This document shows, piece after piece, positions 26,874 through 35,268 of a stretch of 64,000 nucleotides of DNA. This DNA comes from Microbacterium aurugineum (GTDB lineage Bacteria; Actinomycetota; Actinomycetes; Actinomycetales; Microbacteriaceae), in contig NZ_CP078078.1 of the NCBI RefSeq assembly GCF_023101205.1, positions 186,001 through 250,000 of the forward strand, written 5' to 3'. The translations under genes and the position numbers were made by a program. Below the pieces are notes generated by a model that was not told the DNA's origin, did not search any database, and saw nothing but the letters and a program-made list of their open reading frames with translations. Position 1 is the stretch's first letter, and every line of letters starts with the position of its first letter.

Positions 26874-28504
26874 CCACCTACACCCTGCCGGCCCCGGCAT
26901 CGCGTCCGGTTGCCGCCCCGAAGACGGCCTACCTCATCACCTCGGGCGATCTGCGAGAGTCGGCGAACGTCGCGGGCTGGCCCACCCAGGTCGAGCTCGA
27001 GATCGGGGTCACCGATGTGCTCGACGACCTCGGATGGCAGGTGATCCGTCCCTTCGGCGTCGACCCCGCCACCGGTCACGGGTTCATCTCCAGCCAGCGC
27101 ATGGGGCTCGAGGTCTTCCGGAGCATCCCGGTCGACGCGCCTCTGATCGTCGCGATCGCCAACTGGCAGTACTCGCACCATGTGCTCGCCGGTCTGCGCA
27201 CCCACGAGGGCCCGATCCTCACGGTCGCGAACTTCGCCGGCGATTGGCCCGGCCTCGTCGGCCTCCTCGGCTTGAACGCCGGCCTCACCAAGATGGGCAA
27301 GCCGTACGCCACGACCTGGTCGGTCGACTTCACCGACGAGTGGTTCCGCAACGGCATCCGGGAGTGGACCGAGACGGGCTCCATCGCGCACGACGCCTCG
27401 CACGTGCGTCCCCTGCCGGAGCTGCCGGACAGCCCCGAGAAGCAGCTGGGCGAGGCGCTCGCCGCGGAGCTGCTCGCCGAGAAGGCCATCATCGGCGTGT
27501 TCGACGAGGGCTGCATGGGCATGTACAACGCGATCTTCGACGACGAGCTGCTCAACAAGACGGGCATCTACAAGGAGCGGCTGTCGCAGTCGGCGCTCTA
27601 CGCCGAGATGCTCACCGTCACCGAAGACGAGGCGGACGCCGCGTACGACTGGCTGATCGATGCGGGCATGACGTTCCGCTTCGGGCCGGATGCCGCCACC
27701 GAGCTCACGCGCGAGCAGGTGCAGTGGCAGTTGAAGATGTACATCGCCGCGCTTCGTATCGCGGACGACTTCGGCCTCGACGCCGTCGGGATCCAGTACC
27801 AGCAGGGTCTGAAGGACCTGGTACCGGCGTCCGACCTGGCCGAGGGCATCCTGAACTCGACGGAGCGCCCGCCGGTGAGGTCGCGCGACGGTGCCCGGGT
27901 GCTGCACGAGGGACGCGCCTTCCCGCACTTCAACGAAGCGGATGAGGGCGTGGCGGTCGACGCGCTGGTGACCGACCGCGTGTGGCGTGCGATGGGACTC
28001 GTGCCGGACAACACGCTGCACGACGTGCGGTGGGGTGAGGACTACGACGGGGAGTTCGTGTGGGTCTACGAGATCTCCGGCTCCGTCCCCGCCTCGCACG
28101 TGGGCGGGTGGCAGAACGCGGAGGGATGGCGTCAGGGCCACGTGTTCTTCCCGGCGGGCGGTGCGACGATCAACGGGGTCTCCCAGCCGGGGGAGATCGT
28201 GCTGTCGCGGGTGTTCATCGCCGACGGCGTCCTGCAGGCCGACATCTTCCGTGCCTCGGTCGTCGAGCTCCCGGCCGACGAGACGCAGCGCCGGAAGGAT
28301 GCCACGAACCCGGAGTGGCCGATCGCGCACGTGGTGCTGCACGGCGTCTCACGGGATCAGTTCATGGCCCGCCACAAGGCCAACCACGCGCAGCTCGTCT
28401 ACGCACCGGATGCCGAGACGGCCGACCGGGCACTCATCGCGAAAGCCTCGATGTTCGCGGGGATGGGCATCCAGGTGAATCTGGTGGGCGACGTCACCCT
28501 CTGA
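26870..28504 (+). CDS. L-fucose/L-arabinose isomerase-like protein
   Basis: 544 residues. I recognise it as a member of the fucose isomerase-like family: an N-terminal region around residues 85-140 (LIVAIANWQYSHHVLAGL, GPILTVANFAGDWPGLVG), a central VFDEGCMGMYNAIFDDELLN (about 205-225) holding acidic residues fit for a metal, and a C-terminal part. It should interconvert an aldose and a ketose. Coupled (ATGA) to the FGGY kinase, it would supply the ketose for phosphorylation, as FucI-FucK or AraA-AraB do. The substrate is not known and the sequence is far from textbook FucI. Confidence 0.65.
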   Translation: MTTYTLPAPASRPVAAPKTAYLITSGDLRESANVAGWPTQVELEIGVTDVLDDLGWQVIRPFGVDPATGHGFISSQRMGLEVFRSIPVDAPLIVAIANWQYSHHVLAGLRTHEGPILTVANFAGDWPGLVGLLGLNAGLTKMGKPYATTWSVDFTDEWFRNGIREWTETGSIAHDASHVRPLPELPDSPEKQLGEALAAELLAEKAIIGVFDEGCMGMYNAIFDDELLNKTGIYKERLSQSALYAEMLTVTEDEADAAYDWLIDAGMTFRFGPDAATELTREQVQWQLKMYIAALRIADDFGLDAVGIQYQQGLKDLVPASDLAEGILNSTERPPVRSRDGARVLHEGRAFPHFNEADEGVAVDALVTDRVWRAMGLVPDNTLHDVRWGEDYDGEFVWVYEISGSVPASHVGGWQNAEGWRQGHVFFPAGGATINGVSQPGEIVLSRVFIADGVLQADIFRASVVELPADETQRRKDATNPEWPIAHVVLHGVSRDQFMARHKANHAQLVYAPDAETADRALIAKASMFAGMGIQVNLVGDVTL

Positions 28505-28528
28505 GAGAACACGGGAAGCCTGAAGGGG

Positions 28529-28768
28529 TCACTGCGAGCGCCAGAACCGCACGGCGAGGTTCGTGAGCTCCTTGTCGAGGTCGTCGACCTTCGCCTCGAT
28601 GCGGTCGAGGCGGTCGACGACCGCGTCGATGCGCGCGGAGAGCGTGCCGTGGATGCGATCGGTCTCGGCGCGGATGATGCGACTGAGCTGCGTGGTCATG
28701 AGCGTCATCCCGCCGAGCATGACGGCGGCGAACACTCCGATCAGCGTCCATACCTGCGGGTCGTTCAA
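28529..28768 (-). CDS. Small membrane-anchored coiled-coil protein
   Basis: 79 residues: one N-terminal membrane helix (VWTLIGVFAAVMLGGMTLM) followed by a coiled coil (RAETDRIHGTLSARIDAVVDRLDRIEAKVDDLDKEL). A TTG at 28768 is preferred since GGAGG lies seven bases before it; the ATG at 28774 follows that GGAGG by one base only, which is too close. Function is unknown; it stands alone between the isomerase-like gene and the endoglycosidase gene. Confidence 0.6.
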   Translation of the reverse strand: MNDPQVWTLIGVFAAVMLGGMTLMTTQLSRIIRAETDRIHGTLSARIDAVVDRLDRIEAKVDDLDKELTNLAVRFWRSQ

Positions 28769-28922
28769 GCGCATGCCTCCAGTGTCGTTCCGGAAGGTCA
28801 CGATGTCACGGTATTCCGGTTCCGGCGCGTGGAGAACCCGGCGCACGTGCACAACCCACGGATCGCTGACCGGGTGCAGGAACAGACAGGTGTCGTCCTC
28901 CGTCCGGTCTGTACGGGCTTCT

Positions 28923-28938
28923 ACTTAATCGATATAGT
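28923..28938 (+). promoter_or_regulatory. LacI-type operator of the N-glycan locus, site 1 (endoglycosidase promoter)
   Basis: ACTTAATC|GATATAGT, fitting RCTNNANC|GNTWTAGY found at five places in this locus. The right half contains TATAGT (28933-28938), a likely -10 box of the endoglycosidase gene, so binding would block transcription. Confidence 0.72.
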
Positions 28939-29000
28939 CGGCGGCAGGTCGCTCTGATGCGGCCTGATCTCGATTTCGATGAAGAGGGAGACGATCTGCC

Positions 29001-30209
29001 ATGAGTCGGCCACATTCCAGGAAGCTTCACCGTCTACGACAGGGATTCACTGTCGCTGCGAGTGCGGTGATCGCGATGTCCTTCGTCGCGACCGCCTCAC
29101 CCGCGACCGCCGCCGTGGGGGCGGAGGCGGATCCCCAGCTCGCCGTCTATGTCGAGGTGAACTCGAACGATTTAGCCAACGTCGCCGATTACACGCTCGC
29201 GGATTCCGGGCGCGCCGCCGTCGACCTCGCGATGATCTTCGCCGCCAACATCAACTACGACGGAGAGAAGGCGTATCTGCACCTGAATGATCGGGTCACC
29301 GAGACGCTCCAGGACGCAGAGAACCAGATCCGTCCGCTGCAGGCACAGGGCACGAAGGTGCTGCTCTCCGTGCTCGGCAACCACCAGGGTGCGGGTTTCG
29401 CGAACTTCACCTCGTTCGCCGCGGCGGACGCCTTCGCCGCAGAGCTGGCCGATGCGGTGACGACCTACGGCCTCGATGGGATCGACTTCGACGACGAGTG
29501 GACGAACTACGGCGCGAACGGCACCCCGCAGCCCAACGCGCAGTCGTTCGGCTGGCTGGCGACCGCGCTGCGCGAGCGCCTGGGATCGGACAAGATCATC
29601 AGCCTCTACGCGATCGGCCCGTCCTACACCACCACCGACTTCGATGCGTTCGACGTCGACGGCGTGATCGACTACGCCTGGAACCCCTACTACCCGACGT
29701 ACGACGCCCCCACGGTGCCCGGGCTCGAAGATCGCACCCGCCTCGGTGCCGCTGCGATCGACCTGGCGAACACGAACGCGGCGACCGCCGCGGACTTCGC
29801 CCGCCGCACGGTCGCCGACGGATACGGGGTCTACGTGGCGTACAACCTCACCGCGACGGATCAGTCGGCGTACCTCTCGGGGATCACGCAGGAGCTCAAG
29901 GGGGAGCGGACCGAGTATCGCGCCGTTCCGCGGGATCGCACGGCTCCGACCGTGACCGTGAAGCCGGGGGAGGCGTTCACGACGGGATCTCCCGACGCGT
30001 ACTCGAAAGTCAGCTTCAAGCTGTACGACGCCGGCAACGTCGACAGGCTGTCGGTCAACGGTGTGCCGAAGGACCTGACCGACAACGCCTGGAGCGACCT
30101 GAACTTCGTGAAGCCGGGTGTCTTCGGTGCGGTGGCCGGAACCAACGTGCTCGAGGTGTTCGATGCGTCGGGAAACCGCACCGAGGTGCTCTTCACCCTC
30201 ACCGGGTGA
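29001..30209 (+). CDS. Secreted endo-beta-N-acetylglucosaminidase, GH18 Endo H type
   Basis: 402 residues. Signal peptide (about 1-38) with basic start, hydrophobic core VAASAVIAMSFVATA and an ATA-A cleavage site. The catalytic part (about 45-310) has the GH18 motif DxxDxDxE in LDGIDFDDEW, with Asp164 and Glu166 matching the Endo H catalytic pair, and further Endo H-like stretches GTPQPNAQSF, DKIISLYAIGPSY, IDYAWNPYYPTYD and DFARRTVADGYGVYVAYNL. Endo H cuts the GlcNAc-GlcNAc core of high-mannose and hybrid N-glycans. A C-terminal domain (about 315-402) looks like a small beta-sandwich. GAGGGAGA precedes the ATG. It ends one base before the convergent GH92 gene. Confidence 0.88.
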   Translation: MSRPHSRKLHRLRQGFTVAASAVIAMSFVATASPATAAVGAEADPQLAVYVEVNSNDLANVADYTLADSGRAAVDLAMIFAANINYDGEKAYLHLNDRVTETLQDAENQIRPLQAQGTKVLLSVLGNHQGAGFANFTSFAAADAFAAELADAVTTYGLDGIDFDDEWTNYGANGTPQPNAQSFGWLATALRERLGSDKIISLYAIGPSYTTTDFDAFDVDGVIDYAWNPYYPTYDAPTVPGLEDRTRLGAAAIDLANTNAATAADFARRTVADGYGVYVAYNLTATDQSAYLSGITQELKGERTEYRAVPRDRTAPTVTVKPGEAFTTGSPDAYSKVSFKLYDAGNVDRLSVNGVPKDLTDNAWSDLNFVKPGVFGAVAGTNVLEVFDASGNRTEVLFTLTG

Positions 30210-33200
30210 TCACACGAGGTCGAAGAGCTCGATCTGACGGATCGTGACCTCGGACTCCGCACGCACGCGGAGCGCCGGGGTCACGGTCCGCTCGACCAGG
30301 GTGAACGGCGTCGTGCGGTCGGCCCGCAGTTCTTCCCGATGCGTCAGCGCCAGGGGCCGCCAGTGCCCATCCGGGCCGAGGACCTCCCAGTGCAGCGCGG
30401 CCGAGGAGGCGGAGCCGGTCGTCGTCACCGTGACGTCGCTGACCCCGCGAGCCTCGGGGAACCGCCACCCCACCCAGTCGCCGGGGCGCAGGACGACGCC
30501 CGGACGACCCGAGGGGGCCCCGTCGTCGAACACCCGCTCGGGGTGGGCGACGAGAGCCGAGGCGATCACCTCGCCCTCGGTCGCGGTCAGATCGGCGCAC
30601 CATGGGACCGCAGGGAGGACGGGAGAGCGCCCGGACATCTCGAGCGCGGACGCCGGGTCGTCCCCGAACGTGAGGTCGAGGACGGCATCCCCCACGAGCG
30701 CATCGATCGGGAGGTCGGCGGAGGCGAGGGGCACGTCGTCGAGAGACGCCTCCTGCAGGATGTGGGCCCCGGCGGACCGTCGCCGGGAGCGGATCCGGAG
30801 GGAGGAGCCGTCCCCCCGATCCACCCGGATGTCGTCGTAGAGCGGCGAGCCGATCCGCAGGTGGCCCGATGCGAGCTCCAGCGGGTACAGCCCGAGTGCG
30901 CCCCACAGCCACCAGGCGCTCATCTCCCCGTTGTCCTCGTCGCCCGGGAAGCCCTGACCGATGTGGGCCCCGGCGAACAGCCGCCCCGCGAACTCATGGA
31001 CGAGCGGAGCCGACTGCCACGGACGGTCGCTGAACGCGTACATGAACGGGATGTGGTGTGCCGGCTGGTTGGAGAGCGCGCACATCCCGGAGCGCAGGGC
31101 CCTGGCCTCCCGTTGCTCATGGATCACGGTGCCGTATGCGCCGGCGAACCGTTCGTCCGCGGTCTCGGGTTCGGCGAACAGGGCATCGAGGTGACGGCCG
31201 AGCCCGACAGGTCCGCCGTGGAGGGCGGCGAGCCCGGCTCCGTCGTGCACCGCCCCCACCGACATCCCCCAGGCATTCGTCTCGACGTTGTCCCCGCCCC
31301 AGGCCCGCGGGTCGAACTCCGGAGCGAACGCCCCGCGCGAATCCCGCCCGCGGAAGAACCCGGTGCCGTCGTCGAAGAGCTGTCGATACGACCGGGAGCG
31401 GTTGGCGAAGTAGCGTGCGAAGCAACGGTAGCGAGCGGCTTCCTCGGCCGGTCCGGCGCCGGCGGCGAGCTGCAGGGCGAACCGGCCGAGGGCGGCATCG
31501 CTGAGTGCGTTCTCGATGCTCCAGCTCATGCCCTCGGGCGTCTCCGACGAGATGTAGCCGGTGAATCGGCCGCGTTCGATGCCCTTGCGTCCCCGTCGCG
31601 CATCCGGACCCGGCTCGCACGCGTTGCGCCATCCGCTGTCGAACGCGGTCTCACGGTCGAAGCTCACACCCCAGCGCGCGGCATCGGCGAAGATCTGGTC
31701 GCTGGACGTGCCGACCATGCTGTCCACGTAACCGGGCGCGCTCCACCGCGCCATCCATCCTCCGCGTCGATACTGTTCGAGCTGGCCGTCGAGGAGCCTG
31801 CCGGTCGATGCGGGATCGAGCAGGGCGAGTGCCGGCCACTCGGTGCGGTAGGTGTCCCAGTAGCCGTTGTTCACGACGAGTTCTCCGTCGGCGACCGTGT
31901 CGACGGAGTCGGAGAAGACATCCGCGAATCGCCGGCGCGGCTCCGCCGCGGTCCCGAGGTTCTCCCCGGCGCTGTTGGGGTACAGGTGCATCCGATGCAG
32001 TGCTGCGGCGATCCGGGCGCGGTGTTCCTCATCGGCGAGACCGCGGTAGGGGATCTCCTCCGCCGGCAGCGGGGGGATCGACACCCGGCCCAGCAGGCGA
32101 TTCCAGATCGCGGCGCCCTCGGCGCGCAACTCCTCGAAGGGACGGGTCGGGGGCGCCTCGGTCTCCAGGGCATGCCTGGCCTGGGCGACGGAGAGGAAGG
32201 AGATCCCGATCCGTAGTTCGAGCGATCCGCGTCCGCCCACATACCCGGCGACCCGACCGCGTCCGTCGTCGTCGAGCGGTCCGCGCTCGATCACGCCGTC
32301 GTCCGTGCGGCGCAGGGCGGTGCCGGCGAAGAAGCACCGGGGAGCGTTGCCCCAGTCCGCCGAGCCCTCCGGGATCCATCCCTCGAACCCGTCTGCGCCG
32401 GTCCAGGCGAGCTGGCCTTCACCGGTGAGCTGATCGATGACGAAGCCGATCGGGGCGTCGGGGTCCGCGCACCGCACCCGGAAGGCGGCAGCGTGCATCG
32501 TCGCGGTCATCTCGACGGTCAGACCATCGCCGAGGTCCGCCGCGTACTCGTGCGGACGCGCGCGTTCGGACCCCGGGACGATCCAGCGCCGGCGTCGCTC
32601 GCGGCTCGACACAGGATCTGCCAGATAGGGCATCAGCTGCAGCACCGAGCGATCACCGATCCAGGGACTCGGCTGGTGGGAGAACTGGAGGGCTTCGAGT
32701 CGGCGTCCCTGCGCGTCGTCGTGCACGAAGGGCCGGTACGGCCACCGGGAGTCGGCTGCGTCGGTGGCCGGCGTGACGAAGGTGAACCCGTGCGGGAGAG
32801 CCACGGCGGGGATGGTGTTGCCCCGCGAGAAGCGCGGTCCCGCATGCGTGCCGCGTCGGGTGTCGACGCGTTCGACGGGGGTGGGGGTGAGATCGCCCGG
32901 CGCGATCCGCTCCTCGGCCAGGACCTGCACGAAGCCGGTGACGCCTCCGGCATCCGCCTCGTCGGACAGCGCGTCGGCGCCGAGCACGAGTTCGACCGTG
33001 CCGCGTCCTCCGGTGCGGGGAGCGAGCGAGACGGTGTTCGCATTCCACTGCTCCGGCATGCTCCAGCGCGCGGCGAACTGGGCATCGGCGGTGATCGGGA
33101 AGTCGTAGCGGTCGCGGACCGCGGAGTCGTCGCTCAGCCGTGATCCGTCGTCGAAGCGCACGTCGGCCGAGACCGCGAGGGCGGCGTGCGGCGCCAGGGT

Positions 33201-33410
33201 CGCTGCCGGGCCGTCGGCGTAGAAGGTCCAGTGCAGCACCGTGTGGGGTGTGATCTCGATGTCGGCGAGACCCGGGGCATCGATCCGCTGCACCCCGCCG
33301 GTCGGGTCGAAGGCGAAGGCGAACACCGCACCCGGGAGCACTCCCGAGCGCGGTCGGGAGGACGGGGGATCGGCCGGCCCGTCCGCCGGGAGGAGCTGCA
33401 CGGCGTTCAC
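30210..33410 (-). CDS. GH92 family alpha-mannosidase, apparently cytoplasmic
   Basis: 1066 residues. The two-domain GH92 plan is seen: an N-terminal beta-sandwich (about 1-330) and a C-terminal (alpha/alpha)6 domain with VVNNGYWDTYRTEWPALALLD, YVDSMVGTSSDQIFADAARWG, and DEDNGEMSAWWLWGALGLYPLE, the last being a highly conserved acidic motif of the family. GH92 enzymes are calcium-dependent exo-acting alpha-mannosidases on N-glycan arms. No signal peptide or lipobox is present, unlike many bacterial GH92 proteins. The GTG at 33410 overlaps the stop of the upstream permease gene (GTGA). The frame stays open upstream to 34367, inside the permease, but that is a shadow. Confidence 0.85.
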   Translation of the reverse strand: MNAVQLLPADGPADPPSSRPRSGVLPGAVFAFAFDPTGGVQRIDAPGLADIEITPHTVLHWTFYADGPAATLAPHAALAVSADVRFDDGSRLSDDSAVRDRYDFPITADAQFAARWSMPEQWNANTVSLAPRTGGRGTVELVLGADALSDEADAGGVTGFVQVLAEERIAPGDLTPTPVERVDTRRGTHAGPRFSRGNTIPAVALPHGFTFVTPATDAADSRWPYRPFVHDDAQGRRLEALQFSHQPSPWIGDRSVLQLMPYLADPVSSRERRRRWIVPGSERARPHEYAADLGDGLTVEMTATMHAAAFRVRCADPDAPIGFVIDQLTGEGQLAWTGADGFEGWIPEGSADWGNAPRCFFAGTALRRTDDGVIERGPLDDDGRGRVAGYVGGRGSLELRIGISFLSVAQARHALETEAPPTRPFEELRAEGAAIWNRLLGRVSIPPLPAEEIPYRGLADEEHRARIAAALHRMHLYPNSAGENLGTAAEPRRRFADVFSDSVDTVADGELVVNNGYWDTYRTEWPALALLDPASTGRLLDGQLEQYRRGGWMARWSAPGYVDSMVGTSSDQIFADAARWGVSFDRETAFDSGWRNACEPGPDARRGRKGIERGRFTGYISSETPEGMSWSIENALSDAALGRFALQLAAGAGPAEEAARYRCFARYFANRSRSYRQLFDDGTGFFRGRDSRGAFAPEFDPRAWGGDNVETNAWGMSVGAVHDGAGLAALHGGPVGLGRHLDALFAEPETADERFAGAYGTVIHEQREARALRSGMCALSNQPAHHIPFMYAFSDRPWQSAPLVHEFAGRLFAGAHIGQGFPGDEDNGEMSAWWLWGALGLYPLELASGHLRIGSPLYDDIRVDRGDGSSLRIRSRRRSAGAHILQEASLDDVPLASADLPIDALVGDAVLDLTFGDDPASALEMSGRSPVLPAVPWCADLTATEGEVIASALVAHPERVFDDGAPSGRPGVVLRPGDWVGWRFPEARGVSDVTVTTTGSASSAALHWEVLGPDGHWRPLALTHREELRADRTTPFTLVERTVTPALRVRAESEVTIRQIELFDLV

Positions 33411-34342
33411 CCCTTGATCGCGCCCTCCTGCACGCCCTTGAAGAAGAACCGCTGCGTGAAGGAGAACATGATCACGATCGGCACGAGGGCGATCATGGTG
33501 CCGGCCGCGATGAGGCGCGGATCCACGGAGAAGCTGCTGTTGAGGTAGGCCATGCCCACCGTCAGTGTGTACTTCGAGGGATCGGACAGGACGATGAGCG
33601 GCCACAGGTAGTCGTCCCAGGCACCGATGAAGGCGAAGATCGCGACCACGGAGACCATGCCGCGGATGTTCGGCCAGACGATGTGGCGGATGCGCTGCCA
33701 CGTGGTGGCCCCGTCGACCGTCGCGGCGTCCAGCACGTCCTTCGGGATCATGCGGCACGCGGTGGCGATCAGGAGCACGTTCATCGCGCTGATCGCTCCG
33801 GGGAGGAAGACGCCCCAGAGGGTGTCCGCGAGTCCCAGTGCGCGGATGGTGAGGAAGTTGCTGGTCACCGTCACCTCGCCGGGGAAGAGCAGAGTGGACA
33901 GGAGGATCCCCATCACGATCCACTTGCCCCGGAATCTCATGCATCCCAGCGCGTATCCGGCGAACGTCGACAGCACGACGTTGCTCACGACGGTCCCGAC
34001 CGAGACGAGCAGCGAGTGCCAGGCGTAGAGGTAGACCGGGACGATGTCGGCGACCTTGCTGTAGTTCTGCAGCGTGGGTTCGCGGGGGATGAGCTCGGGC
34101 GGGAAGGAGTAGATGTTCTCCTGAGGGCCCTTGAAAGAGGTGGACAGCTGCCAGACGAACGGCCCGATCACGAGGAACAGGACGAACAGCAGCAGCGCAT
34201 AGCGCCCGATCAGTCCGCCGAGGCTGGGTGTGCTGAAGTCTCCGGAGCCGCGACGGCGGAAGATGCGCTCGCGCGTGGGCGACACAGGGCCGTCGGTGGA
34301 CCGGGTGTCGTCGGCCGGGCGCTGCGGGGTGAGGGTGCTCAT
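33407..34342 (-). CDS. Sugar ABC transporter permease, MalG type (CUT1)
   Basis: 311 residues with six predicted membrane helices after a 45-residue cytoplasmic tail. The CUT1 permease EAA loop is seen as DAATVDGATTWQRIRHIVWP (about 210-230). It pairs with the upstream MalF-type permease to import an oligosaccharide. It overlaps the MalF gene by four bases and its stop overlaps the GH92 start (GTGA), so the importer and mannosidase are co-translated. The ATPase of this importer is not encoded here; a shared MsiK-type ATPase elsewhere is likely (family knowledge, inference). Confidence 0.92.
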   Translation of the reverse strand: MSTLTPQRPADDTRSTDGPVSPTRERIFRRRGSGDFSTPSLGGLIGRYALLLFVLFLVIGPFVWQLSTSFKGPQENIYSFPPELIPREPTLQNYSKVADIVPVYLYAWHSLLVSVGTVVSNVVLSTFAGYALGCMRFRGKWIVMGILLSTLLFPGEVTVTSNFLTIRALGLADTLWGVFLPGAISAMNVLLIATACRMIPKDVLDAATVDGATTWQRIRHIVWPNIRGMVSVVAIFAFIGAWDDYLWPLIVLSDPSKYTLTVGMAYLNSSFSVDPRLIAAGTMIALVPIVIMFSFTQRFFFKGVQEGAIKG

Positions 34343-35265
34343 GCGGAGACCTTCGCCTTCTTCTCACGGTTCATGACGGCGATCGCGGCGAGGGGCACGA
34401 GGGTGAGCAGGAACAGCGCCACGCTGATCGCGGAGGCGTAGCCGATGTTCCCGTTCAGGCCGGACCCCACCTGGCGGATGAGCATCACGAGCGACATGTC
34501 GTACCCGCCGGGCCCTCCGGTGCTCTTTGACAGCACGTCGAGTTCGGCGAAGACGCGCATCGCGGACACGGCGATGAGCACCGCGATGAGGAGCATGGCT
34601 CCTCGCACCGACGGGATCGTGACTGAGAGGAAGCGGCGGAAGGCCCCGGCGCCGTCGAGCATCGCGGCCTCGTGCAGCTCCTTGCCGACGTTCCCGAGCG
34701 CGGCGAGGTACACGACCATGTAGTAGCCCAAGCCCTTCCAGACCGTGAGCAGGATCGCGCAGCCCAGCAGCAGCCAGCGATCGACGAGGAAGGCCATCGG
34801 CTTGTCGATCAGACCGAGGAACTCCAGCGTCTGGTTGATGATGCCGCGGCTGTCGAAGAGCCAGGTCCAGATGAGGGCGACCACGACCACCGAGGCGATC
34901 ACGGGGAAGTAGAACGTGGTGCGGAAGAACGAGATGCCCGGGAGCTTCTTCTGCACCAGCAGGGCGAGCAGGAGGGGGAGGATCGTGAGCAGGGGCACGC
35001 ACACGACCACGTAGATGAGGCACGTGGTCAGCGCATTCCAGAACATCTCGTCGCCGAACATGCGCTCGTAGTTCGCTCCCCCCACGAACTCGGGCGTCCG
35101 CAGCGGCCGGGCGTCGGTGAAGCTGAGGAAGACCGTGTTGAGGAACGGCCAGAGCGCGAACACCAGCACCCAGGCGACGGCGGGGCCCAGCAGCAGCCAC
35201 GGAGTGAACCATCGGTGGGATCTCATCGACGATCCGCGGTCGCGGATGCCGGTGTTCGCGCGCAT
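34339..35265 (-). CDS. Sugar ABC transporter permease, MalF type (CUT1)
   Basis: 308 residues, six predicted membrane helices (first FTPWLLLGPAVAWVLVFALWPFL). The EAA motif reads EAAMLDGAGAFRRFLSVTIP (about 195-215). It starts three bases after the binding-protein stop. With the MalG-type gene it forms the channel of a carbohydrate uptake (CUT1) importer. Confidence 0.92.
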   Translation of the reverse strand: MRANTGIRDRGSSMRSHRWFTPWLLLGPAVAWVLVFALWPFLNTVFLSFTDARPLRTPEFVGGANYERMFGDEMFWNALTTCLIYVVVCVPLLTILPLLLALLVQKKLPGISFFRTTFYFPVIASVVVVALIWTWLFDSRGIINQTLEFLGLIDKPMAFLVDRWLLLGCAILLTVWKGLGYYMVVYLAALGNVGKELHEAAMLDGAGAFRRFLSVTIPSVRGAMLLIAVLIAVSAMRVFAELDVLSKSTGGPGGYDMSLVMLIRQVGSGLNGNIGYASAISVALFLLTLVPLAAIAVMNREKKAKVSA

Positions 35266-35268
35266 GGC

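Noticed and set aside
28960-28985. CTCGATTTCGAT before the endoglycosidase gene as a site for the first LacI regulator.
   Set aside because: It lacks the GAAATCGATTTC symmetry and lies in the leader near the ribosome binding site; likely chance.
33411-34367. N-terminal extension of the GH92 frame on the minus strand through the permease gene.
   Set aside because: It is a +1 shadow of the MalG-type permease; the GTG at 33410 overlapping the permease stop is the natural start.
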